This document shows, piece by piece, positions 1 through 6,089 of a stretch of 6,206 bases of DNA. Within the stretch, counting starts at the first letter, position 1. Every line of letters starts with the position of its first letter. Source of the DNA: CAZTTH01 sp964615975 (GTDB lineage Bacteria > Verrucomicrobiota > Lentisphaeria > JABSQK01 > JAJFLO01). Position numbers and translations under genes: made by a program. The stretch spans positions 1-6,206 of the forward strand of contig CAZTTH010000101.1 in assembly GCA_964615975.1 (NCBI GenBank). Direction: 5' to 3'. The notes beneath the pieces are model-generated. The model was not told the DNA's origin. It saw only the letters and a list, made by a program, of their open reading frames with translations, and ran no database searches.

Positions 1-38
1 AAGGATGAGCTCCAAACTCCACCAGTATTAACTCTATG

Positions 39-1040
39 CTAAATACATACGAAATTATCAATAACCCCGATGATACTCTCCGTCGAGTCCCGGCTCGAAA
101 CCAAATAACGGTTCAGCGCCAACGGCGATTGCCCTGCCCCATTCAAACCACTCACCGCGGTAAATGCCAGTTGATAATCCGGACAAATCAATGCCAATTT
201 TTCCGGCGGCCAGCAATCCTTCTGATTGCCATATGGATAGGCGTAAGTATTTACTTGCTCAACAAAATATTCCCTGAAAACCGCGGGGGAGCGCGTAAGT
301 TCCAATTCAATGTCAGATTCACTGAGATCCGTTGCGCCTAGTGAAACATGGGTATGTGAATGCGCTCCAAGGGTATGCCCCATGGCAATCATGTCCTTGA
401 TTTGCGCTCGGTTAAGATGCATCTTTTCAACAATCTCCACGCCCAACCTTTTTACCAGGATTTCCTCATAAAGATACAATAGAATCAACCGGGCTGCCGT
501 ATGCGGAATTTGATATTTAAAGCGCTCCTTGATCACGGCCATGGTGGTCCATGGATCTGATTTCCCCTGCTCATAAGCGATTGCGAAATCATCAAGCGGC
601 TGTTGATATGCATCCAGCGCTTCATGATAAACCCGGAGGAATTCGCGGATTGAGACCACTGAAAGACAGTAATGAATGATGGTCGGATTCGGCGGCAACT
701 GATCAGTAACCACGCAGGTTGGGATAAAAAAAAATGCCTTGATACCGAGTTCAGCAAGAATTTCAGCCGCGTGATAATGATCGGACAACCCGTCGTCGAA
801 AGTTATTGCCAATCCCATCTCATCCCTGTTGATCCAGTGATTGCGATAATATAAATCATGGATCCATTCCGGGCTGATCACATGATATCTGCTGCTGAGC
901 ACTCGCACCTGCTGGCGGAAGTCAGCGCTGGTGGTTCCCAGAATTTTCGGGAACGGATCGTTATCCTTGACCGGTCTGACATAATGGTAACAGAGAACGG
1001 CAAACTGGTGGTTCTTAATAGAATTGGAATTACCGGACAT
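39..1040 (-). CDS. Polysaccharide deacetylase family protein (NodB domain, carbohydrate esterase 4-like)
   Basis: Probable metal-dependent deacetylase acting on N- or O-acetyl groups of a polysaccharide or glycolipid. From the ATG at 1040 it has 333 residues. An early CYHYV (about 17-21) is typical of this family. The NodB motif 1 TFDDG is at 80-84, motif 2 HSHTH (H-S-x-x-H, metal-binding histidines) at 227-231, and a PYG segment matching motif 3 at 269-271. Motifs 1 and 2 are about 145 residues apart, far more than in a minimal NodB domain, so a mostly helical insertion of roughly 90-100 residues lies between them. No signal peptide or membrane segment is evident, which suggests a cytoplasmic enzyme. 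The frame stays open upstream to a TTG at 1169, but those 43 residues look unlike the family, so I chose the ATG at 1040 despite no clear ribosome binding site. It lies downstream of the family 2 glycosyltransferase gene. Family call firm; substrate unknown. Confidence 0.88.
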   Translation of the reverse strand: MSGNSNSIKNHQFAVLCYHYVRPVKDNDPFPKILGTTSADFRQQVRVLSSRYHVISPEWIHDLYYRNHWINRDEMGLAITFDDGLSDHYHAAEILAELGIKAFFFIPTCVVTDQLPPNPTIIHYCLSVVSIREFLRVYHEALDAYQQPLDDFAIAYEQGKSDPWTTMAVIKERFKYQIPHTAARLILLYLYEEILVKRLGVEIVEKMHLNRAQIKDMIAMGHTLGAHSHTHVSLGATDLSESDIELELTRSPAVFREYFVEQVNTYAYPYGNQKDCWPPEKLALICPDYQLAFTAVSGLNGAGQSPLALNRYLVSSRDSTESIIGVIDNFVCI

Positions 1041-1371
1041 TATGAAATGGATAAATTGTATCCAAACAATGATGGACCCGCTCCCGGGAGTGCATACATG
1101 TTTAGCGCCCAGATCGAGATCAAAAGTCTTTTGGGGTTCATGAAGTGGTAAGTTTGTAGTAAGGCACAATTAGTACCGTGGTCGCACCGCTGTCCCGAAA
1201 CGCCACTGGTCGTGGCTAACTACGAACAGGACGACCGACATAAAATGAACTCCAAGTGACACAAAACAGATTGGGAACGCGGAGCCCCTGCTCGGCAACA
1301 ACTTGAGATGTGTTAACGGCATACCAACAGTGATCCGTCATGCCGCTTTCCCATCGTGATTCAAATTCCAT
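1041..1371. other. Intergenic gap without a supported gene
   Basis: This 331-base gap separates the glycosyltransferase stop from the deacetylase start. It contains none of the CACGRA-type repeats found in the other long gaps. I see only small inverted repeats: a 10-base palindrome CTCCCGGGAG at 1081-1090, GGTCGT/ACGACC at 1208-1213 and 1231-1236, and CGGCAT/ATGCCG at 1317-1322 and 1340-1345. The last lies just past the glycosyltransferase stop but has no following T-run on the minus strand, so it is not a convincing intrinsic terminator. A promoter for the deacetylase probably lies here, but I cannot place one with confidence. Confidence 0.5.
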
Positions 1372-2256
1372 TTACCTACCGATACTGAGAGCAACAAATG
1401 CCTTGCTAAACACGCTGGGCGGCCACAGTTGCAGTACCTTGATCAAATGCTTAAACCTATTGCCGGAATAAGGTTTCGTGCACCTGCCAATCAAATGGAG
1501 ATAGGATTGACAACCGGTTCTCAAGACCATATTCCGATCTTTCTTATGAACATATCGACTTAATTGACTGATGATGTATGATTTTGACCTTAAATAATGC
1601 GTATGATCGGTGTGAGTTCCGGAGTGAACCCGATAAAAAGCCAATGGTTCGGTTATAAAACCGAATAAACATTTATAGGAGACCCGGGTCCAGAATTCAC
1701 TGTCTTCAGCACCCTGCAGGGTTACATCAAAGCCACCGCATTCAGTTATGACCTCCTTCTTGAACAAAGGCGTCGGTGATTTCACGATGCTCATGTGGAT
1801 CGCGTGCGTAAACACATTCCCATGCCGTCGTTCAGGATCATTGGCGCCATAAACTTCCCCAGTCAAATTACCGTTTTCATCAATGACTTTAACAGGCGTA
1901 TGAACCACCTTATACTGTTTGTTTTCATCCAAAAACCGACACTGGTTTTCGAGTTTATCCGCTTTCCAGAGATCATCATCATCCAACAAGGCAATCAATT
2001 CTCCCCGTGCTTCTTCCATCCCCCGATTGCGCGCCGCGGATCTGCCGGCATTCTCCTGGCGGAGATAACGACACTGTTCGAACCCGCGGCACACCTCCTC
2101 GGCGCCTAAAATGGTGGAGCCATCATCAACGACGATGATCTCAAAATCCCGATAGGTCTGCCGTGCCACACTTTCCAGGGTTTGCCTGAGTAATTGCGGG
2201 CGGTTATAGGTCGGGATGACGACACTGACGCGCGGCGAGGTGGAGGCAATAGTCAT
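1372..2256 (-). CDS. Glycosyltransferase family 2 (GT-A fold)
   Basis: Inverting-type nucleotide-sugar glycosyltransferase of 294 residues, expected to act at the cytoplasmic side of the membrane in surface glycan assembly. The N-terminal strand VSVVIPTYNR (10-19) is the classic family 2 start. VVDDGS (42-47) binds the nucleotide. The segment ENAGRSAARNRG (68-79) is the usual family signature, and LLDDDDLW (90-97) carries the metal-binding DxD-type acidic cluster. GGFD (174-177) followed by ED (184-185) fits the acceptor site with the catalytic-base acidic pair. The remaining C-terminal part (about 200-294) is basic and has no strong transmembrane segment. The ATG at 2256 is preferred because it places the first strand at the usual distance from the N terminus; no Shine-Dalgarno sequence precedes it. 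It lies between the membrane GT-like gene and the deacetylase gene, all on one strand. Donor sugar and acceptor cannot be told from sequence. Confidence 0.93.
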   Translation of the reverse strand: MTIASTSPRVSVVIPTYNRPQLLRQTLESVARQTYRDFEIIVVDDGSTILGAEEVCRGFEQCRYLRQENAGRSAARNRGMEEARGELIALLDDDDLWKADKLENQCRFLDENKQYKVVHTPVKVIDENGNLTGEVYGANDPERRHGNVFTHAIHMSIVKSPTPLFKKEVITECGGFDVTLQGAEDSEFWTRVSYKCLFGFITEPLAFYRVHSGTHTDHTHYLRSKSYIISQLSRYVHKKDRNMVLRTGCQSYLHLIGRCTKPYSGNRFKHLIKVLQLWPPSVFSKAFVALSIGR

Positions 2257-2279
2257 TGAACTGCTAAGATATTATGCAA

Positions 2280-2311
2280 TTAACCACGAAGGGCACGAAG
2301 TTCACGGAGAT
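2280..2311 (+). repeat. CACGRA-type intergenic repeat, plus orientation
   Basis: Begins TTAACCACG and continues as three words exactly 9 bases apart: CACGAAGGG (2285), CACGAAGTT (2294) and CACGGAGAT (2303). It starts 23 bases upstream of the glycosyltransferase start codon, so it lies in that gene's likely leader or promoter region. It faces an opposite-orientation copy at 2363-2385. Confidence 0.75.
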
Positions 2312-2362
2312 GGGAACGATCAACGCGGGAGTGACATTTGAGAAAAAACTGATCAACTCTGT

Positions 2363-2385
2363 TCTCTCCGCGTCTCCGTGGTTAA
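2363..2385 (-). repeat. CACGRA-type intergenic repeat, minus orientation
   Basis: The reverse complement reads TTAACCACGG followed by AGACGCGGAGA. It matches the repeat at 2280-2311 in opposite orientation, so TTAACCACG at 2280 and CGTGGTTAA ending at 2385 form the ends of an inverted pair spanning 106 bases. Confidence 0.72.
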
Positions 2386-2390
2386 TATTC

Positions 2391-2420
2391 GATTCGTTTA
2401 ATTGGTGTGATTCGCGGTTA
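2391..2420 (-). repeat. Degenerate CACGRA-type repeat, minus orientation
   Basis: The reverse complement starts TAACCGCGAATCACACCAAT and keeps the 9-base spacing (CGCGAATCA, CACCAATTA, AACGAATC). It directly follows the copy at 2363-2385 in the same orientation. The match to the other copies is weaker. Confidence 0.5.
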
Positions 2421-2435
2421 TTTTCTTTATACTGC

Positions 2436-2468
2436 TTTACCACGGATGGCACGGATGTTCGCGGATAA
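2436..2468 (+). repeat. CACGRA-type intergenic repeat, plus orientation
   Basis: Begins TTTACCACGGATGGCACGGA and ends with GCGGATAAG-like bases. It closely resembles the reverse complement of 4917-4950, including the terminal GCGGATAAG. CACGGAT words start at 2441 and 2450, with a CGCGGAT word at 2460. Confidence 0.7.
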
Positions 2469-2621
2469 GACGTTGGAATGGCTGGTGAAAACTCAGCGTT
2501 GATTATCAATTCGTGAATCACTTGCATTCATGGATTGGGTTGCGGGATTTTAATATTCGCCGTGATTCTCCGTTTCCTCCTGTTACATATTGGGAGTGCC
2601 AGCTTGTGCTGAATACTGTAA

Positions 2622-4625
2622 TTATAAGCGAAGCAACATACCTGTTGTTGCGGCCGGCGCCGACTGCCAGATAATCTCAGCGGGAATGGCTCCCAATACT
2701 TTATGGAGATCGCGATTATCACCCCCCGACAGAATCAACACATAATCAAGATGATGCAACGCTTTGGATCGCTTTTCCTGATCTCGGTTATCCTGAAAAT
2801 GATCCAGCGGAACCCAGGTAACGTCCCTTCGTGCCAGCAAAAACGGGTAGATCCAGGAATTACCATCGGTTAATAATCCGACACGGACATCAGCGGGAAT
2901 GAGATTATTGACAATCGTTAATCTCTGGTCTCCATAGCGACGATCGGCATAATAGTCGCGATTCCTCCCCCAATTGGTAGCGCTCCAGATATTATTCGTT
3001 GTATCCTCTGACGCTTCAATAAAAGGATAGAATGGTTTTTGATCATTAGAGAAGCAGGAATATCCAAAGACCATGATTGCCGCTGCCTTGATCATCCGCT
3101 TAAGAAAATAATATCGAAAACTCCAAGCCAGCAACGGCGGCATACAAACCCCGCCAACCACAAAGAAGAGTGTGAAAAAGCGATTATTCCACTGCATCCA
3201 TGCGATCTTATAGCAAATAATGAGGAGATAGGAAATCGCGGTAATTGCGGCAACCCTGGTCACTGATTCCTCGCGAAATAAGGCGACCAAGAGGCCAGGA
3301 ATAATCAATAAAAATCCGAATGGACCAAACCATGAGTGGTCTTCATTTTGAATCCATAAATTGACGAAATCGCGGAAACTTCCCGCATTGCCCCACAACG
3401 GCATAAAGAGAATCTCGTAAACGCGCTGCAAACCACCCCTGAACCAATAGCCGGTGATCTCATGAACCAATAGATCAATTGGACGAAGGGGGTGAATACT
3501 TTGAAAGAAATACCGCACCAGATTGGCGATAGCGCCTACCAGACCATCATTATTTTTATGATGTTGGTATTCGGAAGGATTAAACATTCCACCCCAATGA
3601 AGAACATTATTTAGGTACAACCAGCTCTGTGACAGGAACAGAATCGGGATTAAACAAATGCAGCCAGCCTTCATGCAGCGTTTGATTGGAATGTTCCGCA
3701 AAAAGGTGTGTAGCTGTTCTGCTCCGCTGGTGGCTTGATGAGTTCGTGTCCGATTGGGTATTGAATTTAATTTAAGCAGGAGATAAAGCAGTGCCACGAT
3801 GAACGGTAGCGTGAAAGCAATGAAGGTGGTTTTTGCCGAAAGACCAAACGCCAGCCCCATTATTAATAACACCAGTTCAAATTGCCGTGGTTCCCGGATG
3901 AAGCGATTTAACATCATCAGGCACCACACCGCCACGGCGGCACAGAGGATATCATTCTTGGTAGAAGTCGCCTGATAGACCAATTCGGGTATGCCGCCGA
4001 CAATGATAACCGACCAGAGCGCAATGTCGCGGCTGAAACGGTTGGAAATTATCGCATAAAGGGAGAGCAGAATGGCGGTATACGCAGAGAAACTGTAGAA
4101 ACCGATGCCGAAGTCATTATGGAATCGCAAAACGAGATAGCTGAGGATATCACTACCAACTGGAAATATCGCCTGCCGATAAGTGGTAACACTCTCCAAA
4201 AGCAAAGTCTTTTCCTGATGAAACAACAGGACCCGCGCCAGATTATAGGTCATGCTGTCCCAATTCGATGGCGGTAAAAAAATCGCCTGGGCAAGCAGAT
4301 ATAACCAGAAAATCCCGATGATCGAGATTATAACCGGATTGAGCTGATAGATACGTTGAAGCGAACACAGTAATTCCCTGAGCAGAAGTCGATTGCGGGT
4401 TAACCAGATTGCCGCGACCACCAACAATGGCGCTTCAAAGAATATTAAGTAATCCGGAACATGCAATAAGAACAGTGTCTGCAGCAGGAGTGAATAACCG
4501 CCCAGGACGACGATGATGGCGCTGGCCAGCGCTTCAGCATGGGTATAATCGCGGTGCTTGAAAAGCCCATACGCAGCCAAATAGAACAGTAAAATCTCGA
4601 GAAGAAAGAAGATCGATTTCAACAT
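2622..4625 (-). CDS. Multi-pass membrane protein, probable GT-C (GT39-like) glycosyltransferase
   Basis: Integral membrane protein of 667 residues. Hydrophobic segments cover most of 1-520, for example about 4-22, 33-55, 60-76, 97-116, 176-193, 201-217, 225-240, 250-285, 320-338, 435-450, 458-475 and 483-501. After the segment at 97-116 comes NWDSMTYN (121-128). An acidic residue in the first large external loop, in a WDSMTY-like setting, is typical of GT-C enzymes that use polyprenyl-phosphate sugars, so D123 is the candidate catalytic residue. A second conserved-looking segment is ATSTKND (219-225). The C-terminal 140 or so residues, from about 525, are hydrophilic apart from short strands and look like a separate soluble domain. 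The likely role is sugar transfer to a glycan or protein on the outer face of the membrane. The ATG at 4625 leads straight into the first membrane segment; no ribosome binding site is seen, and the leader runs into a repeat starting at 4641. Polymerase or flippase roles cannot be fully excluded. Confidence 0.78.
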   Translation of the reverse strand: MLKSIFFLLEILLFYLAAYGLFKHRDYTHAEALASAIIVVLGGYSLLLQTLFLLHVPDYLIFFEAPLLVVAAIWLTRNRLLLRELLCSLQRIYQLNPVIISIIGIFWLYLLAQAIFLPPSNWDSMTYNLARVLLFHQEKTLLLESVTTYRQAIFPVGSDILSYLVLRFHNDFGIGFYSFSAYTAILLSLYAIISNRFSRDIALWSVIIVGGIPELVYQATSTKNDILCAAVAVWCLMMLNRFIREPRQFELVLLIMGLAFGLSAKTTFIAFTLPFIVALLYLLLKLNSIPNRTRTHQATSGAEQLHTFLRNIPIKRCMKAGCICLIPILFLSQSWLYLNNVLHWGGMFNPSEYQHHKNNDGLVGAIANLVRYFFQSIHPLRPIDLLVHEITGYWFRGGLQRVYEILFMPLWGNAGSFRDFVNLWIQNEDHSWFGPFGFLLIIPGLLVALFREESVTRVAAITAISYLLIICYKIAWMQWNNRFFTLFFVVGGVCMPPLLAWSFRYYFLKRMIKAAAIMVFGYSCFSNDQKPFYPFIEASEDTTNNIWSATNWGRNRDYYADRRYGDQRLTIVNNLIPADVRVGLLTDGNSWIYPFLLARRDVTWVPLDHFQDNRDQEKRSKALHHLDYVLILSGGDNRDLHKVLGAIPAEIIWQSAPAATTGMLLRL

Positions 4626-4640
4626 GTTTTTAATCTGGTT

Positions 4641-4757
4641 TAACCACGAAATACACTAACCACACGAAAGAACCCAGAATTGTCAGCGCGGTTGTTCTAG
4701 GATTCAGTAAGATGAACCTGTCACCAGTGGCAAAGAGGGTTCGAAAATTCAGGTTTT
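4641..4757 (+). repeat. Long direct repeat, left copy (flanks the HEPN/MNT operon)
   Basis: Starts as a CACGRA-type repeat (TAACCACGAA, with 9-base spacing of CACGAAATA, CACTAACCA, CACGAAAGA from 4645) and then continues into about 90 bases of non-periodic sequence. Aligned without gaps to the copy at 5964-6080 (offset 1323), 4643-4757 matches at 98 of 115 positions by hand count. The first 58 aligned bases match at 55, and the right half is more diverged. It begins 15 bases upstream of the membrane protein start codon. Confidence 0.85.
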
Positions 4758-4831
4758 GTAAGCCTTTGCCATTTAGCGATAACAGCCTGTTGATTCTCAA
4801 TTGAGAACTCGGTGCTGTCTTTCAGATTTCA

Positions 4832-4894
4832 TTATCGTGTGTTTCACGTGATGTCAGCGATAAACGTGACCATGTCGCGTGCTTCGCGGGTAAA
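4832..4894 (-). repeat. Degenerate block of CACGRA-type repeats, minus orientation
   Basis: The reverse complement contains CGCGAAGCACGCGACATG (4871-4888) and CACGTGAAACACACGATAA (4832-4850), both keeping roughly 9-base spacing of the core word. TTATCG (4832-4837) and CGATAA (4858-4863) also form a short inverted repeat. These are weak, decayed-looking copies. Confidence 0.45.
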
Positions 4895-4916
4895 AACTAG
4901 CTGCAATGTGTTCTGA

Positions 4917-4950
4917 CTTATCCGCATTAATCCGTGAAATCCGTGGTTAA
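4917..4950 (-). repeat. CACGRA-type intergenic repeat, minus orientation
   Basis: The reverse complement begins TTAACCACGGATTTCACGGA and ends GCGGATAAG. It resembles the plus-orientation copy at 2436-2468 and faces the copy starting at 4641, so this gap is also bounded by an inverted TTAACCACG pair. Its end adjoins the A-run at 4949-4956. Confidence 0.75.
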
Positions 4951-4984
4951 AAAAAATCGGCCGGGGGATTGTCGCCACGGCGAT
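4949..4984 (-). terminator. Candidate intrinsic terminator of the mntA-hepT operon
   Basis: Read on the minus strand, ATCGCCG begins 13 bases past the hepT stop codon. It can pair with CGGCCGAT (one bulged C) across a loop of about 14 bases. A run of eight T (4949-4956 on the complement) starts at the foot of the stem. A competing short hairpin, TCGCC/GGCGA, lies at 4972-4983. The position and T-run fit a Rho-independent terminator, but the stem is short and imperfect, and the T-run is also the edge of a repeat. Confidence 0.42.
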
Positions 4985-4997
4985 AACTTGTTTAACA

Positions 4998-5426
4998 CTA
5001 ACTCTCTTCAGGATGATCTAGTAAGCGCATGATACAACGGCTGTATTCCTTAAAATCTGAAAGATCCTTCGTGATAATACTGAAGACAATATTCCAGTCG
5101 ATCTTTTCATAAGCATGAACCACAAGATTGCGAAAACCAACTGCTTTCTTTAATCGTTTCGCCAGTTCAGAATCGATGATTTTTAGTTCATGGAGCTTTT
5201 CAAAGCATTCAGTCATCGTCGCGGGAGCATCACTATCGCGCTCAGCGATGAGATGGGCGGCGAGATCGACGCAGACTTGCACCGCTCTTTCGAGGTTGAT
5301 GCTGATTATATCCTGAAGATCGATGTTGTCGATCAATTCATGAACGAATTGAGGTCGTTTACTCTCAATGCGGGAAATACACCGGCGTAACGCTTCGATC
5401 TTGTTATAAATTACTGCGTTAACCAT
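4998..5426 (-). CDS. hepT: HepT-like HEPN RNase toxin (DUF86 family)
   Basis: Toxin of a type VII HEPN/MNT toxin-antitoxin pair, 142 residues, all-helical and cytoplasmic. The diagnostic HEPN motif R-x4-H-x-Y is intact: R99, H104 and Y106 in RNLVVHAYEKIDW. Arg and His form the composite RNase site made by dimerisation, and in studied relatives the Tyr is the residue AMPylated by the antitoxin. The N-terminal helices (VNAVIYNKIEALRRCISRI, 2-20) and the helix with ERAVQVCVDLAAHLI (46-60) match the DUF86 pattern. Characterised members cleave RNA, in one case tRNA 3' ends; the target of this one is unknown. The ATG at 5426 lies inside the end of mntA (sequence ATGGTTAA, 8-base overlap), which points to translational coupling. 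There is no strong ribosome binding site. Length is close to known HepT proteins, with no sign of truncation or of a lost active site. Confidence 0.9.
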   Translation of the reverse strand: MVNAVIYNKIEALRRCISRIESKRPQFVHELIDNIDLQDIISINLERAVQVCVDLAAHLIAERDSDAPATMTECFEKLHELKIIDSELAKRLKKAVGFRNLVVHAYEKIDWNIVFSIITKDLSDFKEYSRCIMRLLDHPEES

Positions 5427-5817
5427 AGAGAAAAATTTCCCGGCGTTCCTGCAGAATGCGGTCGTGATAGGGCATCATGTCGGCTTGATAATCCAGCATT
5501 TTTATGATCAGACCAGCGTATAGAAGGGTGTTCTTCTTGACCAAAATCCTCCCCTCGCAAAGTGCTTGTTGCAGTATCACCCCTGTAACCGATTGCAAAT
5601 CCACCAAATCAATCATGTGATTGGTTGCTGACGTTAAGTCTCCCATCAACTTCATCTTTTCATCCACTGTAAGGGGATGATCGGCAGCGACCGCCAGATC
5701 AAGATCACTATGACTGCCTTCTGTCGCCTGTGCATGCGATCCAAAAAGGATAGCAATTTTGATGTAATCATGCTCTGCTAATACGCTCAAAACCCGTGAT
5801 TTCAGCTCTTTATTCAT
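5419..5817 (-). CDS. mntA: MntA-like minimal nucleotidyltransferase antitoxin
   Basis: Antitoxin partner of HepT, 132 residues, cytoplasmic. In studied systems the enzyme transfers one to three AMP units from ATP to the conserved HepT tyrosine and so silences the RNase. The nucleotidyltransferase motif GS-x10-D-x-D is exact: G26-S27, then D38 and D40 in SDLDLAV. A third acidic residue at D70 (MIDLVDL, 68-74) completes the metal-binding triad expected for the Pol-beta fold. The C-terminal part (about 97-132) is helical and resembles the tails of other MNT proteins. It is the first gene of the operon and overlaps hepT by 8 bases, the usual antitoxin-first order. The ATG at 5817 gives the right length and puts the GS motif at residue 26, as is normal; no Shine-Dalgarno sequence is seen. 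The symbol refers to the toxin-antitoxin MntA, not the manganese transporter of the same name. Confidence 0.9.
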   Translation of the reverse strand: MNKELKSRVLSVLAEHDYIKIAILFGSHAQATEGSHSDLDLAVAADHPLTVDEKMKLMGDLTSATNHMIDLVDLQSVTGVILQQALCEGRILVKKNTLLYAGLIIKMLDYQADMMPYHDRILQERREIFLYG

Positions 5818-5914
5818 GGGACTAAATAAAACCCATATAGAGAAAATCGCAACAAAAATAAAGTATTACTTTCATGAATACAGTCCGCCATTCACGCATT
5901 ACACGTGATTCATA

Positions 5915-5927
5915 CATGTTGAACATG
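5915..5927. promoter_or_regulatory. Short perfect dyad upstream of mntA (possible operator)
   Basis: CATGTT and AACATG are perfect inverted arms around a single G, about 98 bases upstream of the mntA start codon. Many toxin-antitoxin promoters are controlled at such dyads, but MntA and HepT have no recognisable DNA-binding domain. The assignment is therefore speculative. Confidence 0.22.
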
Positions 5928-5963
5928 AGAATCGCGAGCTTAAAAGGAGTTTTAAACTTATTT

Positions 5964-6080
5964 TTACCACGAAAGACACTAACCACACGAAAGAAACCAG
6001 AATTGTCAGCGCGGTTGTTCTACGATTCAGTGAGAACACCTTGTCATCGGTAGTGAAGAGATATCGAAAATTTAGGTTTT
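5964..6080 (+). repeat. Long direct repeat, right copy (flanks the HEPN/MNT operon)
   Basis: Partner of 4641-4757, in the same orientation and aligned without gaps. It starts TTTACCACGAAAGACACTAA. The best-conserved core covers 5976-6022, where 46 of 47 bases match the left copy. Similarity falls in the middle (6036-6063) and returns at TCGAAAATT (6064-6072) and AGGTTTT (6074-6080), after which the two sequences diverge. Its start lies 146 bases upstream of the mntA start codon. Confidence 0.85.
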
Positions 6081-6089
6081 AAATACATC

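Larger units (their letters stand above)
2257..2621. other. Repeat-rich intergenic gap between the two glycosyltransferase-type genes
   Basis: This 365-base gap has no supported gene. Its left two thirds hold four members of the CACGRA repeat family in both orientations, annotated separately. At 2556-2580 there is a possible further, very degenerate copy. Just after the membrane protein stop (reading leftward) is a small CAGC/GCTG hairpin at 2600-2611, with no T-run, so no intrinsic terminator can be called. Open frames crossing the gap translate the repeat itself and do not look like proteins. Confidence 0.6.
4626..4997. other. Repeat-filled intergenic gap downstream of hepT
   Basis: This 372-base gap lies between the toxin stop and the start of the membrane protein gene. 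It is almost entirely repeat-derived. It holds the long direct-repeat copy at 4641-4757, a degenerate block at 4832-4894, a good minus-orientation copy at 4917-4950 and a candidate terminator at 4949-4984. Between them, 4794-4807 is a perfect 14-base palindrome (TTCTCAATTGAGAA). No open frame here looks like a protein. Confidence 0.6.

Noticed and set aside
1..38. Possible 5' end of another minus-strand gene running off the left edge (frame reading ILVEFGAHP)
   Set aside because: It recalls the start of PIG-L/LmbE deacetylases (GAHPDD), but the next base does not allow the expected Asp, there is no ATG, and too little sequence is available.
858..1151. 97-residue plus-strand open frame partly in the gap before the deacetylase
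   Set aside because: Most of it is antisense to the deacetylase N terminus, it resembles no family I know, and the part in the gap is too short to judge.
1041..1169. N-terminal extension of the deacetylase from a TTG at 1169
   Set aside because: The 43 added residues contain no domain or signal-peptide pattern, and the ATG at 1040 places the conserved YHYV segment at the usual distance from the N terminus.
1795..2109. 104-residue plus-strand open frame
   Set aside because: It lies wholly opposite the family 2 glycosyltransferase, whose motifs are clear; it is a shadow frame.
2264..2527. 87-residue minus-strand open frame containing SVNFVPFVV and TSVPSVV segments
   Set aside because: It is a translation of the CACGRA repeats across the gap. 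The repeated FVPFVV-like pieces come directly from the 9-base period, and there is no protein-like composition or ribosome binding site.
3039..3266. 75-residue plus-strand open frame
   Set aside because: It is opposite the membrane protein gene and has no supporting features; it is a shadow frame.
4794..4807. Perfect 14-base palindrome TTCTCAATTGAGAA as an operator
   Set aside because: It is AT-rich, lies between a terminator region and a repeat, and has no other promoter signals nearby. It could occur by chance, so I mention it only within the gap description.
4641..4950. CRISPR array
   Set aside because: The repeats are degenerate, occur in both orientations, and are not separated by uniform unique spacers; no cas gene is present.
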